64,000 nt of DNA from JAAXHB01 sp965221635 (GTDB taxonomy: Bacteria; Actinomycetota; Acidimicrobiia; Acidimicrobiales; Aldehydirespiratoraceae), in NCBI GenBank assembly GCA_965221635.1, contig OZ244902.1:496001-560000 (forward strand). Direction: 5' to 3'. The notes beneath the pieces are model-generated. The model did no database searches, was not told the DNA's origin, and was given only the letters and a program-made list of their open reading frames with translations. The number at the start of each line of letters is the position of its first letter. The first letter of the stretch is position 1. The position numbers were made by a program, and so were the translations under genes. Shown piece by piece: positions 1 through 8,119 of the stretch.

Positions 1-255
1 ACCATTGCCAACACCTCTGAACCACAAGACGACGACCACCACATGAGCCTGACTCCGCTGCTTATGGCGGCACAGGACAATAATCTCGAAATGGCGACGC
101 TCCTGTTGAACCACGGAGCCAACGTCAACTGCCACACTGCGCGCCTCGACCATTCGCCATGGACACCAACGGAGTACGCCGAGCCCGGAACCGAACTGCA
201 CGATCTGTTGAGATCCAAAGGCGGCAAAACAGCCGAAGAACTCAACCTCAAATAA
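1..255 (+). CDS. ankyrin-repeat protein, C-terminal fragment (cut by window edge)
   Basis: The frame is open from the first base to the TAA at 253-255, so only the C-terminus of a larger protein is visible. It contains one ankyrin unit (TPLLMAAQDNNLEMATLLL then NHGANVN) and the tail motif PTEYAEPGTELHDLLRSKGG. The same tail ends the two complete paralogs downstream, most closely the gene at 3000-5150 (TDYAEPGTELHELLRANGG). It is therefore the first visible member of a tandem family of at least three. An internal ATG at 43 is inside the repeat and is not taken as the start. Function unknown; ankyrin repeats bind proteins. Confidence 0.75.
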   Translation, partial: TIANTSEPQDDDHHMSLTPLLMAAQDNNLEMATLLLNHGANVNCHTARLDHSPWTPTEYAEPGTELHDLLRSKGGKTAEELNLK

Positions 256-575
256 GTCCACCGCTTTCCTTAGAGATCGAAGTGACTCCTCTTCGGTCTG
301 TGCGACCACCGACAGCGCTTCCCCGGCCATCACAACTTGGCACAATCCAGCTAATGATTACCCGACACAATTGGGGATAGAGTCAAAACCCACGGAAACC
401 CGAGAAGCAGAGAATCGGGAGATGACATGCCCTCAGCACATGCGACCAACGGCGGATGAACCAAATGCCAGAAAATGTTCGCCGCGATGACGTGTAGCCA
501 TGTCTGGTCATGCGAAATCTATGGGGAAGCTGCGGCGGCGCGGGCGGTGAGCATGAGAATTCTGGGGTGACTCAG
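256..575. other. intergenic region upstream of ankyrin gene 2
   Basis: No coding frame was recognised in these 320 bp. The segment CACAACTTGGCACAATCC at 331-348 is almost identical to CACAACTTGACACAATCC at 2801-2818, in the corresponding gap before the next paralog. It is therefore probably a conserved promoter element rather than filler. The -35-like hexamer would be TTGGCA at 337-342; a convincing -10 is not visible here. Confidence 0.4.
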
Positions 576-2744
576 ATGGCTCGTGCCTGTGGTAGAAGGT
601 TCAATTTTGAGATTTTCCTGCGATTTGGGAAGGCGACGATCACGGATGAGTCGTATTCGCGAGCGGGGCGGGAGTGGATCGGGTGGGATTGGCGACCTGA
701 TGTTCCGGTAGATTCTGTTGGATCTGATGAGTTGTCTAGGTTGGATCCTGGCATGCTGGGAAAGGCAATTGTGGAGCATGCTGTTCCATGCCTGGCTCTT
801 TCCGGGTTTGATTGGAGGGTCTGTCACGAATTGACACTGAAGGCAATGGGTGTCCCAAATTGGGTAAAACTCGAACGAACGAGCGCGAAGTTGGTCATGT
901 GTTCAGATGGACTTGAGACGCGGTTCATTCTCTTGTGCAATCCTAGGATGCCTGGACAGCGGTCTGATGGGTCAACGTCCATAGATTCCCGACTGTCGGT
1001 TCTCCGCGGAGTCGGTTCAGATCTCCTGGAGCGCGAGATCGGTGGTGAGGTTGCAGCGACGGATCCGTTTCTGGTGGCTCCTTGGGGTGATGCGGAAATG
1101 TTGGGGCATTGTGTCTTGAGGGTGTTCGAGTCGGCGGGGCCACCTGTGGGCAAGGGCATGCCCGGGTCGGTGTTCGAGCCGCTTCCTCCCAAGGGACGCA
1201 TAGGAATGCACCGTGCCGCGCTGAGCGGTGACATGCAGTCGCTTCCCACGCGCCCACGGCGGGTGGATCCGCCTGATGAGGATGGAATCACCCCATTGAT
1301 GCTCGCCTCGGGCGCCGGGCACCTGCCCATGGTGAAGCGATTGCTTGAAATGGGCGCCGACTACACACTGGTGGATCTACAGGGGCGAACTGCGGTGCAC
1401 CACGCGGCACGGTCGGGCAACGCGGAAGTGATGCAAGCAATGTTGGGTGCGGGTGCTGACGCAGCTGCAGGTGACGTGGCTGACGAGACGGCGTTGCACG
1501 TTGTAGCGGCGCGAGGTGACCTTGCCTTGGTTGAGTGTCTGGTAGGGGCTGGGGCAAATGTGGATGCGGTTGACGGGCTGTACGGGTCGACGGCGTTGCA
1601 TCGCGCGGCGCGCGGCGATCACGCCGCGGTCATCGGGGCGTTGGTGGCGGCCGGAGCGTCGGTAGATGCTCGCAACGAGGCGGGTCGCACACCGTTGCAG
1701 GTCGCAGCGGGATTCGCCAGCGCCGAGGCGCTGGAGGTGCTGCTGGCCGCGGGTGCCGATGTGAACGCCACCGATGATCGCTTGGAGACGGCGTTGCACC
1801 GGCCCGTGTTCTTTCAGCACATGGGCATCATCGAGATGCTGCTTGCACATGGCGTGAATGTGGCAGCGGCTGATGTTGAGGGCAACACTGCACTGCACGT
1901 GGCCGCGTTGATGAATCGGAACAGAGCCGCGGAACGGCTGCTTGCAGTGGGTGCCCACGTGGAGGCGTTGAACGTCGAGGGGTTGACTGCGTTGGATTTG
2001 GCGATCGTGAACTATCACCTCTCCACGATCAAGCATGGTGTGGAACGCAACGCGGAGGTGGCAGATGTGCTGTTGTCCCACGGGGCAACAGTTGCGCCGA
2101 TGCGGCTTCCGGTGGCAGACCGGCACTTGTTGTGGCCCCATCTCACCCCGCGAAAGCTGTTGCGTCGAGGCACGGGGGACATCAACTACTACAAGCTTCC
2201 CGACGTGCCCAAAGCGGTGCGTCGCAAACTCCCATCGCGAAGCAGCGAGAGCTACCCGTCGGTCTGCTCCAGCGTCGGCGCGCTCTCGCTGCTGCACGAC
2301 GCGGTAGCGAAGAACCTGCCCAGAGTTGTGGAGGCTCTACTGGACAGCGGCGCGTCGGCGATGACGGCCACGCGCTGCCTTGGAATCGGAACGCCGCTTC
2401 ATGTGGCTGTGCGCGGTGGCAACATCGACATGGTCAAGCGGCTCTTGGGCCGGGGCGCGGATGTAAACATGATCGCCGCGAATGCGCCGCTCCCCAAATA
2501 CTTCAGCGCCTACTTGACGATGACACCGCTGCACATCGCAGCCCAAGAGAAGGACTTCGACGTGATAAAGCTTCTGGTGGATCACGGCGCCGATCTCAAC
2601 AAGGTAGCCATACAATCAAGCAGCGTGCCGTGGACTGCTACGGATTACGCCGAACGCGTAGAGGAGTTGTATGACTACCTGCGAGCCAACGGCGGCAAGA
2701 AAGCCGAAGAACTCAAACTACGCAGACTACCCCGCCCTCCCTAA
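576..2744 (+). CDS. ankyrin-repeat protein with uncharacterised N-terminal domain (paralog 2)
   Basis: This 722-residue protein has two parts. The first ~220 residues form an unrecognised domain (start MARACGRRFNFEIFLRFG; later WIGWDWRPDVPV, FLVAPWGDAEMLGHCVLRVFE and PKGRIGMHRAALSGD). The rest is about a dozen ankyrin repeats (GITPLMLASGAGH, GRTAVHHAARSG, STALHRAARGDH and others). A linker near residues 510-580 (RLPVADRHLLWPHLTPRKLL) interrupts the repeats. I chose ATG 576 over the upstream start at 510 because MAR-CG aligns with the start of the paralog at 3000. No signal peptide or membrane segment is visible, so it is probably cytoplasmic. The partner is unknown. Ankyrin proteins in bacteria include immunity and host-interaction proteins, but nothing here decides between them. 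Confidence 0.85.
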   Translation: MARACGRRFNFEIFLRFGKATITDESYSRAGREWIGWDWRPDVPVDSVGSDELSRLDPGMLGKAIVEHAVPCLALSGFDWRVCHELTLKAMGVPNWVKLERTSAKLVMCSDGLETRFILLCNPRMPGQRSDGSTSIDSRLSVLRGVGSDLLEREIGGEVAATDPFLVAPWGDAEMLGHCVLRVFESAGPPVGKGMPGSVFEPLPPKGRIGMHRAALSGDMQSLPTRPRRVDPPDEDGITPLMLASGAGHLPMVKRLLEMGADYTLVDLQGRTAVHHAARSGNAEVMQAMLGAGADAAAGDVADETALHVVAARGDLALVECLVGAGANVDAVDGLYGSTALHRAARGDHAAVIGALVAAGASVDARNEAGRTPLQVAAGFASAEALEVLLAAGADVNATDDRLETALHRPVFFQHMGIIEMLLAHGVNVAAADVEGNTALHVAALMNRNRAAERLLAVGAHVEALNVEGLTALDLAIVNYHLSTIKHGVERNAEVADVLLSHGATVAPMRLPVADRHLLWPHLTPRKLLRRGTGDINYYKLPDVPKAVRRKLPSRSSESYPSVCSSVGALSLLHDAVAKNLPRVVEALLDSGASAMTATRCLGIGTPLHVAVRGGNIDMVKRLLGRGADVNMIAANAPLPKYFSAYLTMTPLHIAAQEKDFDVIKLLVDHGADLNKVAIQSSSVPWTATDYAERVEELYDYLRANGGKKAEELKLRRLPRPP

Positions 2745-2806
2745 TCCCCGGGATGGATCTTCTCCTACATATAACCGCACCTATGGCGTTCGCCACCCAC
2801 CACAAC

Positions 2807-2835
2807 TTGACACAATCCCGTTGACGAAGTAGCAT
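2807..2835 (+). promoter_or_regulatory. putative promoter of ankyrin paralog 3
   Basis: A consensus -35 TTGACA at 2807-2812 is followed, after a 17-bp spacer, by TAGCAT at 2830-2835 (weak -10). The -35 lies in an 18-bp block conserved with the gap upstream of paralog 2, which argues for function. The implied 5' leader is about 160 nt. Prediction only. Confidence 0.4.
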
Positions 2836-2999
2836 CAGAAGATGGCACCAAGACCACGAGACACAAGGATCCAGCATCCGCAAGTGAGAGAACACGCGAG
2901 TCTGGGTGAAAGCAACAGTGGTAGTGAAACGAATGGAGGGAGCTGGTCCTAAGCTGGTCGGTCGGCTGGCGTTGATGCTCGAATTGGAGGTTTGGTGTT

Positions 3000-5150
3000 G
3001 TGGCTCGTGGATGTGGGACGGCTTTTTCGTTTGATGTGTACTTGCGTTTTGGTGAGTTGACAGTCGGTGATGTTGCTTATGCGGAGGCGGGCAGAGAGAA
3101 TTTGGGATGGGATTGGCGTCCGGAAGTGCCGGTGAATCAAACCGGTTCTAATCGAACTACCCGACTGGATCCAGGGCTTGTGGGAAAGTTGATAGTGGGA
3201 CACGCCGTTCCGCGTCCAGCCTTCACCGGGTTCGACTGGACAGTGTATGAGGACCTGGAATCGATAGCGACAGGCGCCCCAAGCCTAGGGAACCTCTACC
3301 GCACAGGGGCACGGTTGATGATGGATTCCGATGGAATCGAAGCAAGATTCAGCTTGATTAGTGGGCCGCATTTATTGCAAAGTGCTGACAAAGCCTGCAT
3401 CAACGTAGATGACCGTTTGTCGTGCTTGACGGTGTTCGATACTGATTATGAGCTGATGGGGGAAGGTCCGTTCTTGGTTGCGCCGTGGCGTGATCCGGAG
3501 CTTCTAGGTCACTGTGTGTTGAGAGCGTTCGAGTTGGTGGGTCCTCCCTTGGGAAAGAACATGCCCGAGTCTGTGTTCATACCGTTGGCTCCGAAAGGTC
3601 GCATTGGAATGCACCGTGCTGCGCTGAGTAGCGACTTGGGGTTGTTGCCGAAACGTCCGAGTCGGGTGGATCCACCTGACCGGGAGGGTATTACGCCGCT
3701 GATGCTAGCCGCGGGGGCCGGTCATGGGTCCATGGTTCGGGCTCTGTTGGATCTTGGCGCCGACTGCGCGTCTGAAGACTCGCAATGCCGCACCGCGTTG
3801 CATCACGCTGCCACTTCGGGCAGCGTGAGCGTGGTGGAGATCTTGTTGGCCGCGGGTGCCGATGCTGGCGCGGTGGACGCTTTCGGTGAGACTGCATTGC
3901 ATGTGGCGGCATCGCGTGGGGATGTTCGTGTGGTGGAGGCTTTGGTCGCTGCTTGTGCGGATGTGAATGTGAGTGACTTGCTGTATGGCTCCACACCGTT
4001 GCATCGAGCTGCGCGCGGCAATCACGGTGGTGTGATTGAGGTGTTGGCAGCTGCGGGAGCGTCCGTGGATGCCCGCAACGAAGCAGGTCGCACAGCGTTG
4101 CAGGTGGCAGCAGCATTCGCCAGCCCAGGCGCGGTGTCCGTGTTGTTGAACGCGGGCGCAAATGTGAACGCTACCGATCACCGGCTGGAGACGGCGTTGC
4201 ACCGTCCGGTGTTATTTCAGCATTTGGACATCATCGCCATGTTGTTGGAGTTCGGGGTGGATGTGGGCGCGGCTGATTTTGAGGGCAACACTGCGCTGCA
4301 CGTGGCCGCGTTGATGAACCGTCACAAGGCGGCAGAGTTGCTCCTTGCCGCGGACGCGGATGTGGATGCGTTCAACACTGAGGGGCTCACGGCGTTGGAT
4401 TTGGCAATTGTGAATCGTCACGTCGGTACCCTCGCGTTCGGTGTGGAACACAACGCCGAAGTGGCCGATGTGTTGTTGGCTCACGGGGCCACGATTGTGC
4501 CACATCGGCTCCCGGTGGCGGACCGGCACGTGTTGTGGCCACAGCTCACCCCGCGACGCTTGCTGCGTCGCGGCACCTCGGACATCGACTACCAACGGTT
4601 GAAGGACATCCCAACAGCGCTCCGACAGAAGCTACAGACATGGAGCAAGAACCGCAACCATCCACCGGTATGCATCAACGTCATTGCGCGGTCTTTGATG
4701 CATGACGCCGTGGCCAAAGATCTGCCCAGAGTTGTGCAGGCCTTGCTGGACAGTGGCGCCTCTCCCATGACCTCAGTACGCGGGAATCAGATTGGCCCGC
4801 CGCTGCACGTGGCCGTGGAGACCGGCAACATCGCCATGGCGAAATTGTTGTTGGAGCGGGGCGCAAACCCGAACATGCAAACAGGCAACCAGCCCCAGCT
4901 CGAAGAAGAAATCTACCACTTCAGCCTGACACCACTGCTGTTGGCGACTCAAGCAAACAATTCGGAGATGGTAACCCTTTTGTTGGAGTACGGCGCTGAC
5001 GTAAACTGTCACACTGCACGCATAAACCAACAACCACGCACTCCCACCGACTACGCCGAGCCCGGAACTGAACTACACGAATTGCTAAGAGCAAACGGTG
5101 GCAAGACCGCCAAGGAACAAAACATAAGATGGACCCACCGCCCGTACTAA
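3000..5150 (+). CDS. ankyrin-repeat protein with uncharacterised N-terminal domain (paralog 3)
   Basis: This 716-residue protein starts at GTG 3000 (MARGCGTAFSFDVYLRFGEL). It is collinear along its whole length with the protein at 576-2744: the same N-terminal domain (NLGWDWRPEVPV, FLVAPWRDPELLGHCVLRAFE, PKGRIGMHRAALSSD), the same run of ankyrin repeats, and the same mid-protein linker (RLPVADRHVLWPQLTPRRLL). The C-terminus (TDYAEPGTELHELLRANGG) matches the partial gene at the left edge. Full-length tandem duplication followed by divergence is the simplest history. No secretion signal is seen. The function is unknown. Confidence 0.85.
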   Translation: MARGCGTAFSFDVYLRFGELTVGDVAYAEAGRENLGWDWRPEVPVNQTGSNRTTRLDPGLVGKLIVGHAVPRPAFTGFDWTVYEDLESIATGAPSLGNLYRTGARLMMDSDGIEARFSLISGPHLLQSADKACINVDDRLSCLTVFDTDYELMGEGPFLVAPWRDPELLGHCVLRAFELVGPPLGKNMPESVFIPLAPKGRIGMHRAALSSDLGLLPKRPSRVDPPDREGITPLMLAAGAGHGSMVRALLDLGADCASEDSQCRTALHHAATSGSVSVVEILLAAGADAGAVDAFGETALHVAASRGDVRVVEALVAACADVNVSDLLYGSTPLHRAARGNHGGVIEVLAAAGASVDARNEAGRTALQVAAAFASPGAVSVLLNAGANVNATDHRLETALHRPVLFQHLDIIAMLLEFGVDVGAADFEGNTALHVAALMNRHKAAELLLAADADVDAFNTEGLTALDLAIVNRHVGTLAFGVEHNAEVADVLLAHGATIVPHRLPVADRHVLWPQLTPRRLLRRGTSDIDYQRLKDIPTALRQKLQTWSKNRNHPPVCINVIARSLMHDAVAKDLPRVVQALLDSGASPMTSVRGNQIGPPLHVAVETGNIAMAKLLLERGANPNMQTGNQPQLEEEIYHFSLTPLLLATQANNSEMVTLLLEYGADVNCHTARINQQPRTPTDYAEPGTELHELLRANGGKTAKEQNIRWTHRPY

Positions 5151-5525
5151 CGCTGAGGCCACTCTTCATCTCTCTAAAGCCAACCGCTGTTCTCACTGAA
5201 CCCATCTCGCCACAGGCTCAATAGCAACTGGTCTGACGACAATGGGAGTACCATTCAAGCCCAAGAATAACCCGCATCAGCAGATCAAGAGACGGCATAG
5301 CGTGAAGGCTGGTAGCGAGGTTGGGCTCAGCCAATTTGGGGAGTTGTATCCTAGGGCGGTTTGGTGGCATGGCTGCTGGTGCTTTGAATGTGTCGGGATT
5401 GAGATGAGGAGTGCGTGTGGCGCTGAGGGCTCGATTGGGGTGCCCTGGATTTTGAGAGCTGAGATTGACTGATTGTACCTTGTCGGGACTCGGCTGGTTG
5501 GGATTGGTGTCGGTTGAGGCTTGGG
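5151..5525. other. intergenic region between convergent genes
   Basis: These 375 bp separate the ankyrin gene (+) from the epoxide hydrolase gene (-). Only short frames without recognisable domains occur. No convincing hairpin followed by a T-run was seen. Confidence 0.4.
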
Positions 5526-6698
5526 TTAGCGTTGGGGTTTGAAGGCGTTTTGCATTTCTTGGATGAACAACTTGGGTTGTTCGAAGGCTGCGAAGTGGCC
5601 GCCTCGATCTAGTTCGTTCCAGTAGTAGATGTTCGTATAGCGCTTGGCGGCCCAGCGGCGGCTGGCGCGGATTATCTCGTTGGGGAAGATGCTGCACGCT
5701 GTGGGGATGGTCACCTCGCCGTCACCGAAGTTGGCGAAACTCTCCCAGTACAGGCGAGCCGAGGACGCTCCGGTGGCGGTGAACCAGTACACGGACACGT
5801 TGTCGAGCAGTTCGTCACGGCCGAAACAGTCCTCTGGGCTGGCGCCCCGGTCGCTCCACGCCCAGAACTTCTCCAGGATCCACGCCGCCTGCCCGGCAGG
5901 TGAGTCCACCAACCCGTAGCCGAGCGTTTGGGGGCGGGTGGATTGCTGCTTGGAGTAACCCGAGTCCCACTTGTCGTAATGGCCCAGCGATTCCAGCGCG
6001 GCCACCTCCTGGGGCGTGGGATCGGCAAGCGACTCCTTGGTGGGCCCGGCCACCGGCATGTTGGTGTGAATGGCACGGCACGCACCCCTGTTTTGCATGC
6101 CGATGGTGGTGGTGACCGCCGATCCCCAGTCACCTCCCTGAGCCACGTAGCTGTCGTAGCCCAGGCGTCGCATCAACACGTCCCACATCTCCGCGATCTT
6201 CGGCACGCCCACACCCGCTGCGGTGGGTTTGGCGCTCCAGCCGTAACCGGGCAACGACGGAATCACCAGGTGAAAGGCGTCCGATGCGGCGCCGCCATGA
6301 GCGGTGGGATCGGTGAGCGGGCCGATCACCTTTAGGAACTCCACCACCGAACCGGGCCAGCCGTGGGTGACGATCATCGGCAGAGCGTCGGCGTGGGGGG
6401 AGCGGATGTGCATGAAGTGAACGTGGAGCCCGTCGATGTTGGTGATGAAGTTGGAATGAGCGTTCAGTTGCGCCTCGGCGCGGCGCCAGTCGTAGCCGTT
6501 GGCCCAGTAGTCACACACCTCCTGCATGTAGGCAAGCGGAATCCCCTGTGACCAGTCGTCAACGGGTTCGGCCTCGGGCCAGCGAGTGGCCGCCAGGCGT
6601 GTCCGCAAGTGCTCGATCTCGGCGTCTGGCACTGCGATCTCAAAGGGGCGGATCTCTCCGGGGTCGGTTCCTGACGGGCTTGGGGCCTTGTTGGTCAT
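5526..6698 (-). CDS. epoxide hydrolase (alpha/beta hydrolase with EHN N-terminal domain)
   Basis: The 390-residue protein has an epoxide hydrolase N-terminal (EHN) region at about residues 18-125 (RPFEIAVPDAEIEHLRTRL, WSQGIPLAYMQEVCDYW). An alpha/beta hydrolase core follows. Visible active-site features are the oxyanion motif HGWPGS, the nucleophile motif GGDWGS (Asp instead of Ser, as expected for epoxide hydrolases) and a C-terminal catalytic His in DRGGHFAAFEQP. Family members open epoxides to diols by water addition through an ester intermediate; the substrate is unknown. Length is normal for the family. It is transcribed alone, divergently from ligC, with about 220 bp between them. Confidence 0.88.
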   Translation of the reverse strand: MTNKAPSPSGTDPGEIRPFEIAVPDAEIEHLRTRLAATRWPEAEPVDDWSQGIPLAYMQEVCDYWANGYDWRRAEAQLNAHSNFITNIDGLHVHFMHIRSPHADALPMIVTHGWPGSVVEFLKVIGPLTDPTAHGGAASDAFHLVIPSLPGYGWSAKPTAAGVGVPKIAEMWDVLMRRLGYDSYVAQGGDWGSAVTTTIGMQNRGACRAIHTNMPVAGPTKESLADPTPQEVAALESLGHYDKWDSGYSKQQSTRPQTLGYGLVDSPAGQAAWILEKFWAWSDRGASPEDCFGRDELLDNVSVYWFTATGASSARLYWESFANFGDGEVTIPTACSIFPNEIIRASRRWAAKRYTNIYYWNELDRGGHFAAFEQPKLFIQEMQNAFKPQR

Positions 6699-6920
6699 GG
6701 TGTCCTCATCGTGGGTGGGTTTCGAGTGACAGGGTCAACGTGGGCTCGTTGGCGTGGGTTCTCGCTGTGATCGAAGGTGCGGGATGCGCAGACGGCTCAC
6801 CGGCTGATCCTCAGGTTGAGTATCGCCCGCCTCGAACCCGTTGGCGCGCAGCCACCCGATTCCTGCAGCGCTTGCGGCGCGCCGGGAACCCGCCAGCGGG
6901 CGGACTCTAGGATTGATCGC

Positions 6921-8006
6921 GTGGACTTGCCGGTGATGCCTCCGGTGCGGCCGATGCTGGCCAGGGCGGTGAAGTCGATCCCTTCAGGCGACATGGCCTT
7001 CGAGCCGAAATGGGACGGCTTTCGCTGCATCGTGTTTCGCGACGGCCAAGAGGTGGAGATCGCCAGTCGCAACACCAGGCCCCTGAGCCGGTACTTCCCC
7101 GAGTTGATCGCCCCGTTGAGGGCCATGTTGCCGTCCAAGGCGGTGGTGGACGGTGAGATCATCGTGAGACGAGGCGACAGCCTGGCATTCGACGACCTGC
7201 AGCAGCGAATCCACCCGGCTGCCAGCCGCATCAACCTGTTGGCCGAAGAGACCCCTGCGGAGGTGGTGCTGTTCGACGTGCTGGCGGCGGGTGACACCAA
7301 CTTGATGGACGAACCCTTCGGCGAGCGCCGTGCCCGGCTGGAACAGATGGCAGGCACTTTCGAGTGGCCGTTGCATCTGGCGCCCTCCACTTGTGACCGT
7401 GACGTTGCGGCGGACTGGTATGTGCGTTTCGAGGGTGCCGGGCTCGACGGGCTGATCGCCAAACCCCGAGACGGCTTGTACCAGCAGGACAAGCGAGCCC
7501 AGTTCAAGCTGAAGCACACCCGCACCGCCGACGTTGTGGTGGCCGGGTATCGCCTCCACAAGGACGGCGCCGGGGTGGGTTCGCTGGTGGTGGGCCTCCA
7601 CGACAACGACGGCGTGTTGCACCATTGCGGGGTGGCCACCAGCTTCACCGCCCGCCGCCGGGCCGAGCTTCTGGCCGAACTGGCCCCGCACGTGTTGCAA
7701 ACCCCTGCCGAGCGCAGTGCCCACCCATGGGCCAACTGGATGGATCCCGACGCCCACCACGGTGGTCAGGTGATGCCCGGCACCCCCAACCGCTGGTCGG
7801 CCCAGCGCGCAACCGGCGCCTGGGTGCCCATGCGCATCGAGCTGGTGGTGGAAGTGAAGTACGAGGCCATCCTCAACGGCCGCTTCCGGGGCACCACCCG
7901 CATGGTGCGCCCCCGCCCCGACCGCACCCCCGAATCCTGCCGCTTCGACCAACTCGAAGAGCCAACCCCCATGCCCCTAAGCGAAGTGCTGACAGCCCCC
8001 GGCTAA
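6921..8006 (+). CDS. ligC: ATP-dependent DNA ligase, LigC type
   Basis: The 361-residue protein has the adenylation motif I EPKWDGFR (catalytic Lys), motif III-like VVDGEIIV, LDGLIAKPRD (motif IV), and FKLKHTRTADVVVAGYR (motif V region) leading into the OB-fold. It matches actinobacterial LigC in length and in its opening (VDLPVMPPVRPMLA). I therefore use GTG 6921; the frame is open upstream to 6777, but those residues are low-complexity and unlike the family. LigC seals nicks in repair, related to but distinct from the replicative NAD-dependent ligase. A degraded copy of its last ~35 codons lies at 14467-14575. Confidence 0.88.
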   Translation: MDLPVMPPVRPMLARAVKSIPSGDMAFEPKWDGFRCIVFRDGQEVEIASRNTRPLSRYFPELIAPLRAMLPSKAVVDGEIIVRRGDSLAFDDLQQRIHPAASRINLLAEETPAEVVLFDVLAAGDTNLMDEPFGERRARLEQMAGTFEWPLHLAPSTCDRDVAADWYVRFEGAGLDGLIAKPRDGLYQQDKRAQFKLKHTRTADVVVAGYRLHKDGAGVGSLVVGLHDNDGVLHHCGVATSFTARRRAELLAELAPHVLQTPAERSAHPWANWMDPDAHHGGQVMPGTPNRWSAQRATGAWVPMRIELVVEVKYEAILNGRFRGTTRMVRPRPDRTPESCRFDQLEEPTPMPLSEVLTAPG

Positions 8007-8119
8007 CCGCGGCACGGCATCCGACCCTACGTCGCGCACATCACAGGTTGTGACGCTCGACCGGGGACTTGCGGCGCTTCACGGCGACGCCGTGCATCTG
8101 GTGCAGACCTGAGGGGCGC

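Noticed and set aside
1377..2297. 306-codon minus-strand frame opposite the ankyrin repeats
   Set aside because: It is an antisense shadow of the ankyrin repeat periodicity, with no independent support.
5242..5472. 76-codon plus-strand frame after the ankyrin genes
   Set aside because: No ribosome-binding site, no domain and a Cys/Trp-rich composition unlike neighbouring proteins.
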